Below are positions 10,991 through 21,893 of a stretch of DNA of 64,000 nt, piece after piece. The notes beneath the pieces are model-generated. The model was not told the DNA's origin and searched no databases. It worked only from the letters and a program-made list of their open reading frames with translations. Position 1 is the stretch's first letter. Every line of letters starts with the position of its first letter. The position numbers and the translations under genes were made by a program. This DNA comes from Branchipolynoe longqiensis (taxonomy: Eukaryota > Annelida > Polychaeta > Phyllodocida > Polynoidae), in NCBI GenBank assembly GCA_030323885.1, contig CM059196.1:39384535-39448534 (forward strand), given 5' to 3'.

Positions 10991-11313
10991 AGCCCCTGTC
11001 AGACATCATCGGATTGGGGGAAACGGACAGAAAACAAACAATATCCGATTTGTGTCCATACAAGTTTTGAACATGCACAAAACTAGGAATGCATGCCGCC
11101 AGATTGATGTCTATGGTTCTTGTCCGGTTTGAGTTTGTTTCGTCTCTTGGCTATCCGTTCATGTCCGTTTCATGTCCGTTTCATGTCTGTTCATCCAGAG
11201 CCATTGACCCTATAGCGCAACATTTTGACACATTTTAATACATTTTGATACTTAACACCACCGGACTAGACAATTCTGTCCCTTGCTCAATCCGGTGATG
11301 TGTGACAGGGGCA
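10991..11313. mobile_element. PIF/Harbinger-like MITE, family M4
   Basis: AGCCCCTGTCAGACATC at the left pairs with the inverted right end GATGTGTGACAGGGGCA, and both arms continue into TCxTCGGATTG. The flanks are TTA (left) and TAA (right), so the exact duplication is ambiguous. The interior repeats CATGTCCGTTT and CATTTTGATAC-like words. Confidence 0.75.
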
Positions 11314-11956
11314 TAACAGATTGTTCTTGATTTGATCACTGCTTTGGCTGTGTTTTTCCTTGTTATACTACTGTGATTTCACTAGCTCACTGGCATATGT
11401 TACATTGCTTATTGTGTTTATAATATAACACAGACCTTATTAATATTGCATCGTCCGATGGCTTTTGAATCATTGCATTATTTTTTAGATATAATATCAG
11501 GTTGACCGTTATAACCTACTATTCATTAATCAGAAGTAACTTTGATACAAAATGGTTAATTCTGGAATGGTTAATTTGAGCTGAAAGAACTAAAAATAAT
11601 TGTAGCAAGTTTGCCAAAACTCATGTAGCTCTGACCCAGATTGTCATCAAACGATGACCACGTGATGTGGGCTTACCTACTAATGTAGGTAGCATGGGCT
11701 TAAATTATTGGCATTGGAACATTGCCCCACATATGCTGTTCATTTAAATGGGTTGAAGAGACTGATGCCTATAGCGCAAGACCTGGCGAGTTGTGTAAGA
11801 ATGAGTGCGGAATCGGGCCGACTGTGTGTACGCTTTGATCTGCCGCCCCTATTAGCGCCGACAGGTGAACGGTGGCCGGAGGCTGAACTTCCCGTCCACA
11901 CAAATCCCCTCCCCCTCCATAAAGGCTGGCACACACTGCCCGACAAAACTCGCAAC
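11314..11956. other. No gene recognised
   Basis: AT-rich sequence. Part of 11520-11640 vaguely resembles the TTAA-flanked MITE at 63021 (GCAAGTTTGCCAAAACTCATG). No convincing coding frame. Confidence 0.4.
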
Positions 11957-12365
11957 CAGACGGGATGGCCGAATGAGTTGAGTGTCCGCCTCCCGTTCTG
12001 GTAGGTCGTGGGATTCGAACCCTGTGGTTCGAACCCTGGCCGAGTCAAACCAATGATTCAAAAAAATGTATACTTGTCGCTTTCCGGGCGGAAGGTCAGG
12101 AGTTCCAATCCCGATCGGATCAAACTAATGACTTATACAATTGATAACTGTAGCTACAGAGCCTGGCGCTCAGCATTAATAGAATGGGACAAGGACAGTC
12201 AGGATAATGTGACTGTGTCGGATCTTTGGTCACGGTGTTGCCGGCCTGGTCTTCCAGTGGGGAAGCACTATTCATTCACCATGAGTGTGCACTGTCACAA
12301 GTCGCTATCTATCATGATATAACCGTAGATGTTGCGAGGATACGAAACAACAACAAACAAACCTA
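11957..12365 (+). mobile_element. SINE-1 with duplicated head
   Basis: Starts CAGACGGGATGGCCGAATGAG, has a first B box near 12011 and a second immediately after, then a further head-like block at 12090-12165 before the body and an AACAACAACAAAC tail. The double head suggests template switching or recombination between two copies. Confidence 0.8.
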
Positions 12366-12369
12366 TATG

Positions 12370-12480
12370 CCACGTCATGGTATTTGAACGCCGAGTTCGA
12401 ACCCAGTCAAGTCAAAGTAATGACTTTAATATTAATAGTTATCGCTACCTATCTTTGCACTTGGCATTGGTCGCAACATT
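12370..12480 (+). mobile_element. SINE-1 head fragment
   Basis: GAGTTCGAACCCAGTCAAGTCAAAGTAATGACTTT-type junction recognisable in shorter blocks, followed by the TATCGCTACCT and GGCATTGG motifs. Highly diverged. Confidence 0.55.
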
Positions 12481-12956
12481 GGCATTGTGCTTGATTTGGT
12501 GGGGGTGCTACCCCTGATCTTTCCCCTGTCCACTGCACCTTGGACACTGCTATTGGTGAACAGACAAGTTCATCTTGCACCCTGCCAATCGGCCAGTGAG
12601 CTTTCACACCTTTTCCACCATGGGCCAAAGCTGACTGCTCTGGTCACTTCTTGGCGAGCCAGCAATGCGCAGACTTTCTTTGCCCACGAGCCTACTACTG
12701 TATTTCGTTTACTTTCCTTGTAGGGCTGGGCCCAGGTGCTCCATTGACTGGCAAATAAAACTCGTTTTATCTGCACTCATTCCTCTTTCTTGTTACTTTG
12801 CAAGGAGGATTGAAATGAGGAAGACAAATTGTCTAAGATTGAAATGTCACCTGTTTAATCCATGAATGCAACGAACAAAATTAAATATACAAAAAAAATA
12901 TGTATATATTGTGTATGTGAATTATACAAAGATACCGTCCCATTCAACTAAGTAGT
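12481..12956. other. No gene recognised
   Basis: Short open frames on both strands (up to 78 codons) without domain or splice support. Confidence 0.4.
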
Positions 12957-13395
12957 TGGATAGGACGGGATGGTCGATTGTGTATAGTGGTTACTTCCCA
13001 TGCGGGAGATCGTAGGTTCAATTCTGGGTCTAAACATTAACAAGATTGAGATTTGTCACCATATTTGGAAATTGTAAGGTGTGGTTGAGATTCATTGTAT
13101 GGCCAATGTATGCCAGGCATCCCTTCTGGTTCAAATTGTCAAAATTGTTGGAATAATACAAAATTTCCCATTGCTGAATTTTGTTTGGGTACATTAGGAT
13201 GTGCAAGTACTTCTTGGGTCACACATCGGGATAATCTGACTGTGTGGACTATCAGACCAATTAAACGATCATCAATCAATGAATCAATCAATCTGAATAA
13301 ACTATCATGTCAGGATGCAGCCGCATTGGTACCTCAGCGGGACCGCACTATGTAAATGACCTCAAATATTGTTAGGACTTAAGACTCCACCCACT
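12957..13395 (+). mobile_element. SINE-1-like, highly diverged copy
   Basis: Head GACGGGATGGTCGATTGTG, CGGGAGATCGTAGGTTCAAT (B box), later GGGATAATCTGACTGTGTGG and a terminal GACCGCACTATGTAAATGACC. Order and spacing match SINE-1 but substitutions are many and an insertion is likely around 13060-13180. Confidence 0.5.
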
Positions 13396-13724
13396 CACTG
13401 TACAATTTACACCTCAACCTTTGAGGGTAGCTTTTTCTGATGAATGAAATATCTGCCTTCTTCAACATAAAAACACCACCAAAAAGACAAGTTGTAAATA
13501 TAATCATGTTTTTTTTGTATTGCAATGCGTTGAAGGATGAACAGCTCCCAGTAGTGAGGGTACTCTATTAAGTGTACGTCATGTATATTATAAGTAGCGA
13601 GAGACAGTATAGATTCCTCGACAATCATTGGTTAACTTCCGTCAACTGGCCTCTCGACCAACCGTGATACCTCTGTCATGGTCACGGGCACTACCTTGTT
13701 GCTTTAGGGCAGTTTTCAGTCACG
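13396..13724. other. No gene recognised
   Basis: AT-rich spacer with no recognised feature. Confidence 0.4.
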
Positions 13725-13727
13725 TTA

Positions 13728-14416
13728 AGGGGCTGTCACATTATGACGCATCACGCCAACATACACCAACATGTGTGATTTTTGGCCACTACATCGGGAT
13801 TTGTCATTATGCGGTATGCGTGCGTTAGGCACTCGTTGGTATACATCAATGTACGTCGACATTCATTGACATACGGCATCGCGCGTCAGGGGGTGGGCAA
13901 AGTTTTGTGCATGCACAAAACTTTCGACGTACAACAAAGTTCGACAACGTGTGGATCTTAGGTCGGCCATACGTTATATATACATTAGGCATATGTCGAT
14001 GTACATTAGACGTACATTAGAGAAACATTGTTCACTATGTTGCACTAAGTTGACCTATGTTAAAGGCAGTGGGAACGTACAGTCTGGGTACTGACAATGT
14101 ATGGATAGCATATGTCTAACATATGTTTAGCATTTCTCCAGCGTGTCTTGACATATGTAACGTATGAGGCGTAGTTTTGGCGATCGAATAACGTATAGAG
14201 CGTTCTGTGAATGTACCATGAGCGTAATTCGAGAGCTTTTCGCCCGGAAGTACATTAGCCATACATTGGTCATACGTTGGCCATACGCTATGTATATAAT
14301 ATGTATACATCCAACTTTGCCACCCACGCCAACAAATTTGACTCTTCTCGACATAATGAAGTGATTTTACACGTTTGCCGTGCGCTTGCGAGATGCGTTG
14401 AAATGTGACAGAGCCT
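13728..14416. mobile_element. PIF/Harbinger-like MITE, family M3
   Basis: The left end AGGGGCTGTCACATTATGAC and the inverted right end AGGCTCTGTCACATTTCAAC form TIRs that extend into ACGCATC. TTA occurs directly outside both ends (13725-13727 and 14417-14419). The interior is built from CATTAGxCATAC, CATACGTTGG and CGACATAC-like words and has no transposase. A CGGAAGTACATTAG stretch near 14245 sits roughly mid-element. Confidence 0.8.
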
Positions 14417-14869
14417 TTAGCGGCCTGAAGGCTGAAAATCTGCAGCACTGTATGGGCACCGCCAAAGGCCGTCCTATGCCGCAGGGAGCTGGCTTCCGAA
14501 AGGTAGTCATCATCGAAATCAGGAGGGGAGCAAGGGAATGGGCGGGGGGGAAGGCACAGGGGGTGGAGAGAAGACGTTATCTAGGGACCTCTAAAGCCCT
14601 GGTCAAATACACATTAGTGGACATAGTTGAACACATGTGAACATAGTGAAGGCTAACATGGGCCAAACGTAGTGTAAGTATGTTAAACTGCGTTGAAATA
14701 CGTTAAGGTATGGCATGATTTGGTATGGATAAATATATTACGGTATGGATAAATACGTTATGGTATGGATGAATACATTATGGTACGGATGCCGGTATGT
14801 TAAACTATTTTCAACTGTGTTCAACTATGTTCAACTACTTTAGCCTCCACTACGTTCACGTACGTCCAC

Positions 14870-15000
14870 TAGAGTACGTTAAAGCACACTAGAGTATGCT
14901 AGAGCACACTAGAGTATGCTAGAGTATGCTAGATTATGCTAGAGTATGCTAGAGTATGCTAGAGTATGCTAGAGTATGCTAGAATATGCTAGAGTACTTT
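14870..15000. repeat. 10-bp AGAGTATGCT tandem array
   Basis: About twelve copies of AGAGTATGCT with a few CAC and A substitutions, inside the M2 MITE. Confidence 0.9.
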
Positions 15001-15200
15001 AGTATCACGGATGCAAATTCAGCCCCTAACGTAGTGCTCTTTTGAACATGTCCAAAGATTAAATCGGAACTCACGTCACACCCACATTATTACCAAGGAG
15101 AAGTATGGACTCCGGTACATTCAACTACGTTCAACTACGTTCAACTACGTTCAACTATGTTAGCCTCCACTACGTTCAACTACGTACACTAACGTGTATG

Positions 15201-17031
15201 ATTGATTGATTGATTGGTGGTTGCTTTACGCCATGTCGGCAGCATAGGCCATATTCACGGCGAGAAATGTTTGTTTTTTGTTCAAACCATCGCTTTTACA
15301 TGTAAAAGCAGACAATCAATTATGTGCCAATAGACACTAATTAAATTAGAAAGCTCACAATCATATATCTGTGGTCAAGGGAAACAAATTCCCATAGAAA
15401 AAGAAAAGTTTCATTAATAATTAATAGAATCCATTTAGTAAACTATATAAGGTGGTACAGTCCAGCTGCCCTCAAAAAGGCTAAAATGTTTTCCTGTTTT
15501 ACCTTAGTAAAAAGGTCATGCATACTGCCTGCAGTGTAGAACCGTTGGCGCAGGGCCAAAAAATCAACGCAACTTAGTAAAATGTGTTTGAGTGTCAGTG
15601 GGGACTGACACCCAATACATTCAGGGGGAGGTTCCCCCTTGAGCAGAAAAGCATGTGTAAGCCACGAGTGGCCAACACGGCAGCGACTAAGGACCACTTG
15701 GTCCCGCCGACCTCCCGCATGAGTCTGTGGTGGCTTTCCCACAGATGGTTCAATTTCTTTAAGTTTATTGATGTTTTCATCCCACTCATGTTGCCATTTG
15801 GATTTTATGTGGGTGGCTATTAGTGGTTTCAGATCAGAGTGAGGGATCAGACATGGTTCAAGATCACAGTTCAGGGCCTTCTTCGCAGCCCGATCAGCTC
15901 GTTCGTTTCCTTGTATGCCAGCATGGCCAGGCACCCAGCACAGGTGGATATCATACCCATCTGTTGTCAGTTGGTTCATTTTATAAATGACCATTGCTAG
16001 AATAGGGTGATTCGTTTTCAGTCCAGCAACAGCCAGGAGGCAAGAGAAGGAATCACTGTATATAACATAGTTAGTGTGGTTGGATACCTCGATATACTCC
16101 AAAGCGAGAAGGAGTGCTCGGGCCTCTGTAGTGAAAATCGAGCTCTGATCTGGCAAACGTACACCAAATTTTTCCCGTCGGCAGACTGCCGCAGCAGCTA
16201 CCCGGCTTTGGTCTTTCGAACCATCAGTATATATGGAGAGGTGGTCTGCAAACTGGCCTTGAATCTCTGCATGCAGTCCTTTGTACTCGAGTGGATGTGT
16301 CCCAGATTTCCTCAGTTCCGTGAGTCGGAGGATAACCGATGGCTTTCTCAACGACCACGGGGGATGTTCTGGGACTTTGGCATCCTCCAACACGTCCAAA
16401 TCCACGCCTAAGGCCTCCAAATGAGGTTTCATTCGGAGCCTCAGTGGCCGGATGTAATTTGGCCTGGCTTCATACCTGGATTCGTCATGTTGCTCGAATA
16501 GACAATTGTGTGCAGGATTCAATGCATTAGTTTTTATCTTGACTACATATTGCATGGCCAGTTTGATTCTCCTGTTATTAAGTGATGGTTCATTGGCTTC
16601 GACATAAAGGCTCTGAACTGGTGAGGTGCGGAAGGCCCCAAGGGCCAGGCGCAGTCCCTGGTGGTGGATCGTGTCTAGCAGCCCAATATATGATTTCCTT
16701 GCGGAACCATATACTATGCTGCCGTAATCCACTCGTGAACGAACCAAGGTTCTGTACACGGAGAGCAGAACATCTCTGTCCGCTCCCCACTCTGAGCTGG
16801 ACAGCACCCTCAGAATATCCAGCGCTTTCAGGCATCTTGTCTTCAGGTACTTTATATGTGGCACAAAAGACAGTTTTGCGTCGAGAATGAGGCCCAGAAA
16901 TTTGGTTTTCTCAACGACTTTAATGGGATCCCCATCCAGGGTCAGCTCCGGTTCCGCATGTATTCTACGCAGCAGGCAGAAGTGCATGCAGACTGTTTTG
17001 GTCTTGGAAAATTTGAAACCGTTCAGAACTG
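15201..17031 (-). mobile_element. 5'-truncated I-like non-LTR retrotransposon, copy 1
   Basis: The element reads right to left. Its 5' end is cut just before a GFKFSKTKT RT motif near 17025 and its 3' end carries a (TCAA)n tail at 15201-15215. The flanking ACGTGTATG duplication is typical of target-primed reverse transcription. The 3' UTR lies at about 15215-15442. A shorter copy with the same tail is at 49851-50670. Confidence 0.85.
15443..16987 (-). CDS. I-like ORF2 C-terminal part: end of RT, RNase H and CCHC motif
   Basis: A 514-codon open frame with the end of the reverse transcriptase (residues about 1-150, including the KFLGLILD and VDYGSIVYG motifs), a linker, then a full RNase H domain. 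The RNase H acidic and His residues are visible: D255 in YTDGS, E288 in TEARAL, D312 in YSDSFS, H355 in PGHAG and D365 in ERADRAA. A C-terminal zinc-binding pattern follows, C457-x2-C460-x7-H468-x4-C473. The listed start is only the first Met; the frame continues upstream to the truncation point, so this is not a native N-terminus. RNase H downstream of RT places it in the I-like or a related non-LTR group. The palm domain with the YxDD box is lost, so it cannot be autonomous, but the preserved frame implies recent insertion. Confidence 0.9.
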   Translation of the reverse strand: MHFCLLRRIHAEPELTLDGDPIKVVEKTKFLGLILDAKLSFVPHIKYLKTRCLKALDILRVLSSSEWGADRDVLLSVYRTLVRSRVDYGSIVYGSARKSYIGLLDTIHHQGLRLALGAFRTSPVQSLYVEANEPSLNNRRIKLAMQYVVKIKTNALNPAHNCLFEQHDESRYEARPNYIRPLRLRMKPHLEALGVDLDVLEDAKVPEHPPWSLRKPSVILRLTELRKSGTHPLEYKGLHAEIQGQFADHLSIYTDGSKDQSRVAAAAVCRREKFGVRLPDQSSIFTTEARALLLALEYIEVSNHTNYVIYSDSFSCLLAVAGLKTNHPILAMVIYKMNQLTTDGYDIHLCWVPGHAGIQGNERADRAAKKALNCDLEPCLIPHSDLKPLIATHIKSKWQHEWDENINKLKEIEPSVGKPPQTHAGGRRDQVVLSRCRVGHSWLTHAFLLKGEPPPECIGCQSPLTLKHILLSCVDFLALRQRFYTAGSMHDLFTKVKQENILAFLRAAGLYHLI

Positions 17032-17054
17032 ACGTGTATGTGACCGGGCCTTAA

Positions 17055-18040
17055 GTGGGCTGGGGGAGGTTGGTTGGTTGCTGTAGTTTTACGTCCCAGT
17101 AAGACCCTATGCCATCTTCATGCTTACAATAAGATAGGTGTGATAAGCCGAAACTAAATCCCGCTGTCGCATAGTGTATGTGTGCCCTTAAGGCCGGTGT
17201 GGTTTCCTTGCGTTGCACCGATCACTAAATGCCGTCTGGTGTCACTATATAATAGCAACAAGCCGACATTTAGTGTATACACACATAAATACACCACTTC
17301 CTTCTCCAGGGCTTGCTTGAGTGAAAATTGAATTCGCTTTTTCTTGTTGCAAAGACGGAAAAAACTGCCGTCTAAAACTAAAAGTAAAAAGCCCCCCACA
17401 CAAAAAAACACAACAAACAAAATGCCGCCTAGTTCATTTTGTTGACAGCAGACGACAATTACTCGGAGCAGACGACGAAGATAACGCTAGTGGTTAAGCG
17501 TGCTTAAGATCTAACGGGGCCCGATAAATACACCACTGTGCGACCGGCTGAGATGAAAGCGAGGCCGGGTCAGAGGTCACGAACGCCGTCCGCCGACAGA
17601 CGGCGCTGGGCGGTGACGGAGCCCGCCGAGCCGTCGGGCCAGTCGCACCAACGAATCGGCCAGTCGAAAACCACCAAAATTTAACCACCGCCCGCGAATA
17701 TCAGCAGCCATGGAAAGCGCGCGTTCTTTGTGTCGTCTACGAACCACCGGAAGTAGTGTGACGTCATACATGGGCGTGCTTGCTACCCGTCCGGATGATT
17801 TTGATTAGGAAGGATTTTTTTGTTTTTTATAGGTTAAAATTATCATTATTTTTGTGGGTTTTTTTTTGGTGGGGGTTGGAGGTGTCGGTGGAGTGTTGGT
17901 GCAGCGGGGTGCCCGGTAGCTATATGTATGCGAACAGACAGCCCTGGCGACCGTAATCAAGATTTAAACACCTCCAGGTGACCCCCGTGTGTTTAAGTTG
18001 AGATCCCGACCTGGAAGGTGTGTCTTTAATGTACTGATGT
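17055..18040. other. Non-coding; CpG-rich patch at 17490-17800
   Basis: Positions 17066-17125 look like a reverse SINE-1 tail (GTTGGTTGCTGTAGTTTTACG). Positions 17195-17475 repeat the GCCGTCT and CAGACGAC words also seen at the window ends. Positions 17490-17800 are GC- and CpG-rich and contain TGACGTCA near 17759, a CRE palindrome, but I see no convincing exon beside it. Confidence 0.45.
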
Positions 18041-19240
18041 GCGCGCCCACGCCAACACCCGCGCACGCGCATACATACACATGTACATACATACACCTGC
18101 GCATACATACACACGCCCATACATACATACATCCATACGCACTCCCATACATACACACACGCCCATACATACACACATGCAGATACATACATACACACAT
18201 GCCCATACATACACACTCCCATGCATATACACATGCCCACACATGCACACATCCATACATACACACACATATACACACACCCATGCATACACACCAATAC
18301 ATATGCACATATCCATACATACACACACATACATACACACACCCATGCATACACACACTCTAATACATACTCACACACCCATATATACGTTCTCACATAC
18401 ATACACACATACATAATCAGGCCCATGCATACACACATATATACACACGCACATACATATACAGTGACTCTCAACCACACCAACACATGCACATAACAAG
18501 TTACACCCCGATTCTCTCAAATACACCAACTCACACACGTACATATACACACAACTCTCTCAAACACACCAACTCATGCATACACCAACTCACATCAATA
18601 AAACCATGCACATCAGCTCTTTCAAGCACACGAGCAGATGCACTCACCAACTTACACACATCACTCATACATACACACCAACTCTCTCAACCACACAAAC
18701 ACATGCACACGCAAATTCACACACATAAAACCACATACAGTAAAACCTCTCTAAATCGACCGACCTTGGGACCAACTATATAAGTGGTCGATTTAGGGAG
18801 GTGGTCGGATTAGGGAGTTAGAATATGGTTACAATGGAATTGTTGGGGCCGAAATAAAGCGATCGATATAGGGGAGTGGCCGATTTGTGTAGGTGGTCGG
18901 TTAGAGAAGTTTTACTGTATATATATATATATATACCGATTCTCTCGCACACACCAACTCGCACACATACAACCGCACATACACACCAGCTCTCTAATAA
19001 ACACAAACACATGCACATACGAATTCACACACCAGCACCCATACATATGCAGCTCTGTTAGATACATAGACACATCAACTCACACATAGAAGCATACACA
19101 TCCACTCTCTCAGACATACACACCAATCTCCCAGATACACACATGCATACACACTACAACTCTCTCACATATACATACATATACACATACATACAAACTA
19201 ATTCCCTCATATACACACACACAAACACATCAACTCTCTA
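18041..19240. repeat. CA-rich ACACACCCATACATAC array
   Basis: About 1.2 kb of CCCATACATACACACATG-like units, looser towards the right, interrupted by a pogo-like MITE. Frames on both strands rich in His/Thr or Cys/Val/Tyr are repeat artefacts. Confidence 0.9.
18738..18917. mobile_element. Pogo/Tigger-like MITE, copy 1
   Basis: CAGTAAAACCTCTCTAAATC at the left and its inverse GAGAAGTTTTACTG at the right, flanked by TA on each side. The 180-bp interior repeats GGTGGTCGGATTAGGGAG words. The opposite-strand copy at 33602-33749 shares the interior. Confidence 0.85.
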
Positions 19241-19252
19241 ATTTATGTATAG

Positions 19253-19557
19253 ATATTCTCTGTGGCAGAGTGGTTAGAGTGTCTGACTTTTTTTCTAGGT
19301 TGGACTCCTAAGTTGAAGGTCGGTAGTTCCATTCTCCGTCCCCCCACCTCTGCTAATTTGGATTTCCACCGCTGTGTATAACTTACAGCATCATCAAAGG
19401 CCAGTTGCTCTAATAACATGTCTATGTGGTGTGGGATGTTAAAAATCCCTTGCGTCAGTAAAAGTGTAGGCTCGCGCTTTCTATCAACAAACTGTCTAAT
19501 GGTGAAAACAAGTCTATTCAGACTTATCCATGATAGGCAGTATAAATCTTCAAGAAT
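19253..19557 (+). mobile_element. SINE-2, copy 1 (tRNA-related)
   Basis: Head TTCTCTGTGGCAGAGTGGTTAGAGTGTC resembles a tRNA A-box region and GGTAGTTCCATTC is a decayed B box. The body ends GGCAGTATAAATCTTCAAGAA. It matches 32289-32588 over its length. No clear target duplication. Confidence 0.8.
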
Positions 19558-19734
19558 GCATATGGGTATGTATGTACATGCCCACAACCAACTCTTTCCT
19601 ACACCTGCACACATACATGCATACATAGACCAACTCTCTCATACACATTACACATGCACATGCACATGCATTTGAAATGTCTTATGCACATCCCTGCACA
19701 AATACATTCAGGCATAGTACTTAGTAGTCTGCAC

Positions 19735-19895
19735 TGACTGTCATGCAACGAGCCGCATAGCAAGGTAGGCTTGGGTAGTATGGTGACACCAGGGAGCCTA
19801 GGTGGTGTAATGGTTAGCACACTGGCCCGGAATGCAAGAAATGTGGCTTCGATTCCGGCTCTAGGCTAAATATTTCCCATTTTCATCACCCCAAT
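19735..19895 (+). mobile_element. SINE-3 monomer
   Basis: One tRNA-like module: AGGTGGTGTAATGGTTAGCA (A box) and GGCTTCGATTCC (B box), ending CATTTTCATCACCCC. Unlike other copies it has no second module. Confidence 0.8.
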
Positions 19896-19917
19896 GACAC
19901 ATGCATACACATACACC

Positions 19918-20643
19918 AGGGGCCGTATGCAGGAGTCAGTGTTAGCGAGGAAAAACGGTGTTTGGCAGGAATTCTGGTTTAGCGGCGAAAAATGGTATGC
20001 ACGACTTAGTGTTAGGCCTAACACCAAATGCTTAACCGGCGTTACGTTACCCCTAACAAATATTAGGCTTAGCGAGTTTATTAGGTCCAAATCTATTCAA
20101 TGCTGTCATATTTAACAGAATTACATACGCAATAAGTGAAATTTTATCATTTTAACCCTAAATCCGAAGCATTATTAAGGCTACCGCCGTATTGGCGGCG
20201 ATATTAATATTTATATTTTCGAATCGACGAAGGTAAAGTAAACAAATCGCCGTGGCCGCCGCATCGACGTCGCTTTCCATACTGGCGGCGGCGGTGGTTT
20301 GTTTACTTTACGTTCGTCGATTCGAAAATATAACTATTAATATCTCTGCCAATGCGGCAGTAGCCTTAATAATGCTTCGAATTTTGGGTTAAATTGATAA
20401 AATTTCACTTATTGCGTATATAATTCAGTTAAATATGATCGCATTCAGTAGATTTGAGCCTAATATATGGCTACAAATGCAGAGGGATTTCCCAAATCTA
20501 TAAATAAATTCACGTTTAGCTATAATGAAAGTGTTACGCGCTCCTGCATACGACTTGACACAGTTCACGACGTCGGCGATAGCTAACCGGTAATAGGCTC
20601 TAACACCAAACCACGCTAACACTGACTCCTGCATACGGGCCCT
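19918..20643. mobile_element. Foldback element (long inverted repeat)
   Basis: The outer 30 bases (AGGGGCCGTATGCAGGAGTC onward) are inverted almost perfectly at 20614-20643. The arms diverge in the middle, then become about 90% similar again for some 190 bases flanking a short centre near 20275. No open frame. The inner arm words TTTACxTTCGTCGATT and ATTAATATCGCC also occur in the tandem block at 48868. No target duplication is evident. It would fold into a hairpin of over 300 bp. Confidence 0.85.
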
Positions 20644-20875
20644 GATCTCACACATGCACACCGGCAGAGCGGTACACTCAGCTGACAGAAAGTGCCAGGT
20701 TTTCGGCGTTAAACAAATACAGCGAGTTGGAATATATATTACCGCACAGCTCTCCTCACCGTTGTAGCTGCCAACATCTCCAGGTGTGAGGAGGGGAGGG
20801 AGGGGGGCACAGGGGGTTCCTGTGTAAAAACGTTTGTGTTGGTACTGCATAGTTTTAGAGCTTCACCGCAGCAAT

Positions 20876-20970
20876 GACTGAACGAGGAGCCTGAATTAGT
20901 AAAAGCGCTGGCTTCCGGTGTGGAAGGTCGAGAATTTAAATCCCTGCCGAGTCAATTACAAAGGTTTCTT
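20876..20970 (+). mobile_element. SINE-1 head fragment
   Basis: CTTCCGGTGTGGAAGGTCGAG, a decayed B box AATTTAAATCCC and CCGAGTCAATTAC match the head and junction of SINE-1. Confidence 0.5.
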
Positions 20971-21149
20971 CAGTAGCTTATAACGTATAAGCTATCAATG
21001 CTGCTGTTACATTATGATATACAGTTTCGAGGGAAACTGGGATTTTTTCACCCAAAATTAATTTTCCATTTTTAACTTGAAAAGTCTTTTACTGTTGATT
21101 TTATTTATCATATACCACTTGTGATTTTACCACAGGTGTATGCTCTTGT

Positions 21150-21652
21150 CGAGGGGGTGATGAAAATGGGAAATATTGTGCCTAGATCGGGACTCGAACC
21201 CACATCTCTTTGCATTCCGGGCCAGTGTGCTAACCATTACACCACCTAGGCTCCCTGATATCAACACACTCCCCACGCCTACCTGTCTATGTGGTTACTT
21301 GCCTGAGAGGTCAGTGCAGACCACTACACTCGTCCCCCTGGAATTGTAAGTCTTGTAATGCTTACAATTACATACATAAAGGCAATGCACTAACACATAC
21401 ATACACAGGGTAGGTTCAACAACCATACAGCACAAAGCTTGTACAGGATCGTGATCACGGCAACCAGTGTCGTGGGGGTGATGAAAATAGGAAATATTGT
21501 GCCTAGAGCGGGACTCGAACCCACATCTCTTTGCATTCCGGGCCAGTGTGCTAACCATTACACCACCTAGGCTCCCTGATATCAACACACTCCCCACGCC
21601 TACCTGTCTATGTGGTTACTTGCCTGAGAGGTCAGTGCAGACCACTACACTC
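21150..21652 (-). mobile_element. SINE-3 dimer
   Basis: Two tRNA-like modules in the same orientation (B boxes near 21190 and 21515), joined by a linker containing TTGTAAGTCTTGTAATGCTTACAA in part and AAAGCTTGTACAGGATCG. Each module ends at TTTTCATCACCCCC on the minus strand. Short open frames reading RAGLEPTSLCIPGQCANHYTT-like peptides in this family come from the tRNA-like sequence. Confidence 0.85.
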
Positions 21653-21893
21653 TTTTGGCACATATTTCTCTCCTCTATTTTACTTTTTCAAAACATTATT
21701 TTTTTAAGTCAGATATGTTCAACTACTGTATGACCCCCAATAGCCGATGTTTACTTTTTGTGCTCGAGGTGCGGAGGGAAGGCGGAAGGTCGTCAAACGA
21801 ACTAAGAATCAAACAAATGTGAGATCGAAAGAAGCAGGTGGTGAAAGCAGAGAAGTTCTGATAACTGTGATCACTTTAATTCCTTAGTATTGT

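Larger units (their letters stand above)
14595..17051. mobile_element. PIF/Harbinger-like MITE, family M2, interrupted by an I-like retrotransposon
   Basis: The left end AGCCCTGGTCAAATACAC and inverted right end AGGCCCGGTCACATACAC are TIRs; TAA flanks both (14592-14594 and 17052-17054). The MITE proper is 14595-15200 plus 17041-17051. Between them sits an I-like element with a 9-bp ACGTGTATG duplication (15192-15200, 17032-17040). MITE interior words include GTTCAACTACGTTCAACTA and TATGGATAAATACGTTA. Confidence 0.85.

Noticed and set aside
17490..17800. CpG island promoter with a CRE
   Set aside because: GC-rich with TGACGTCA but no adjoining exon or conserved start was found; left as a note only.
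17920..18496. Cys/Val/Tyr-rich or His/Thr-rich proteins up to 190 codons
   Set aside because: Translations of the ACACACCCATACATAC array.
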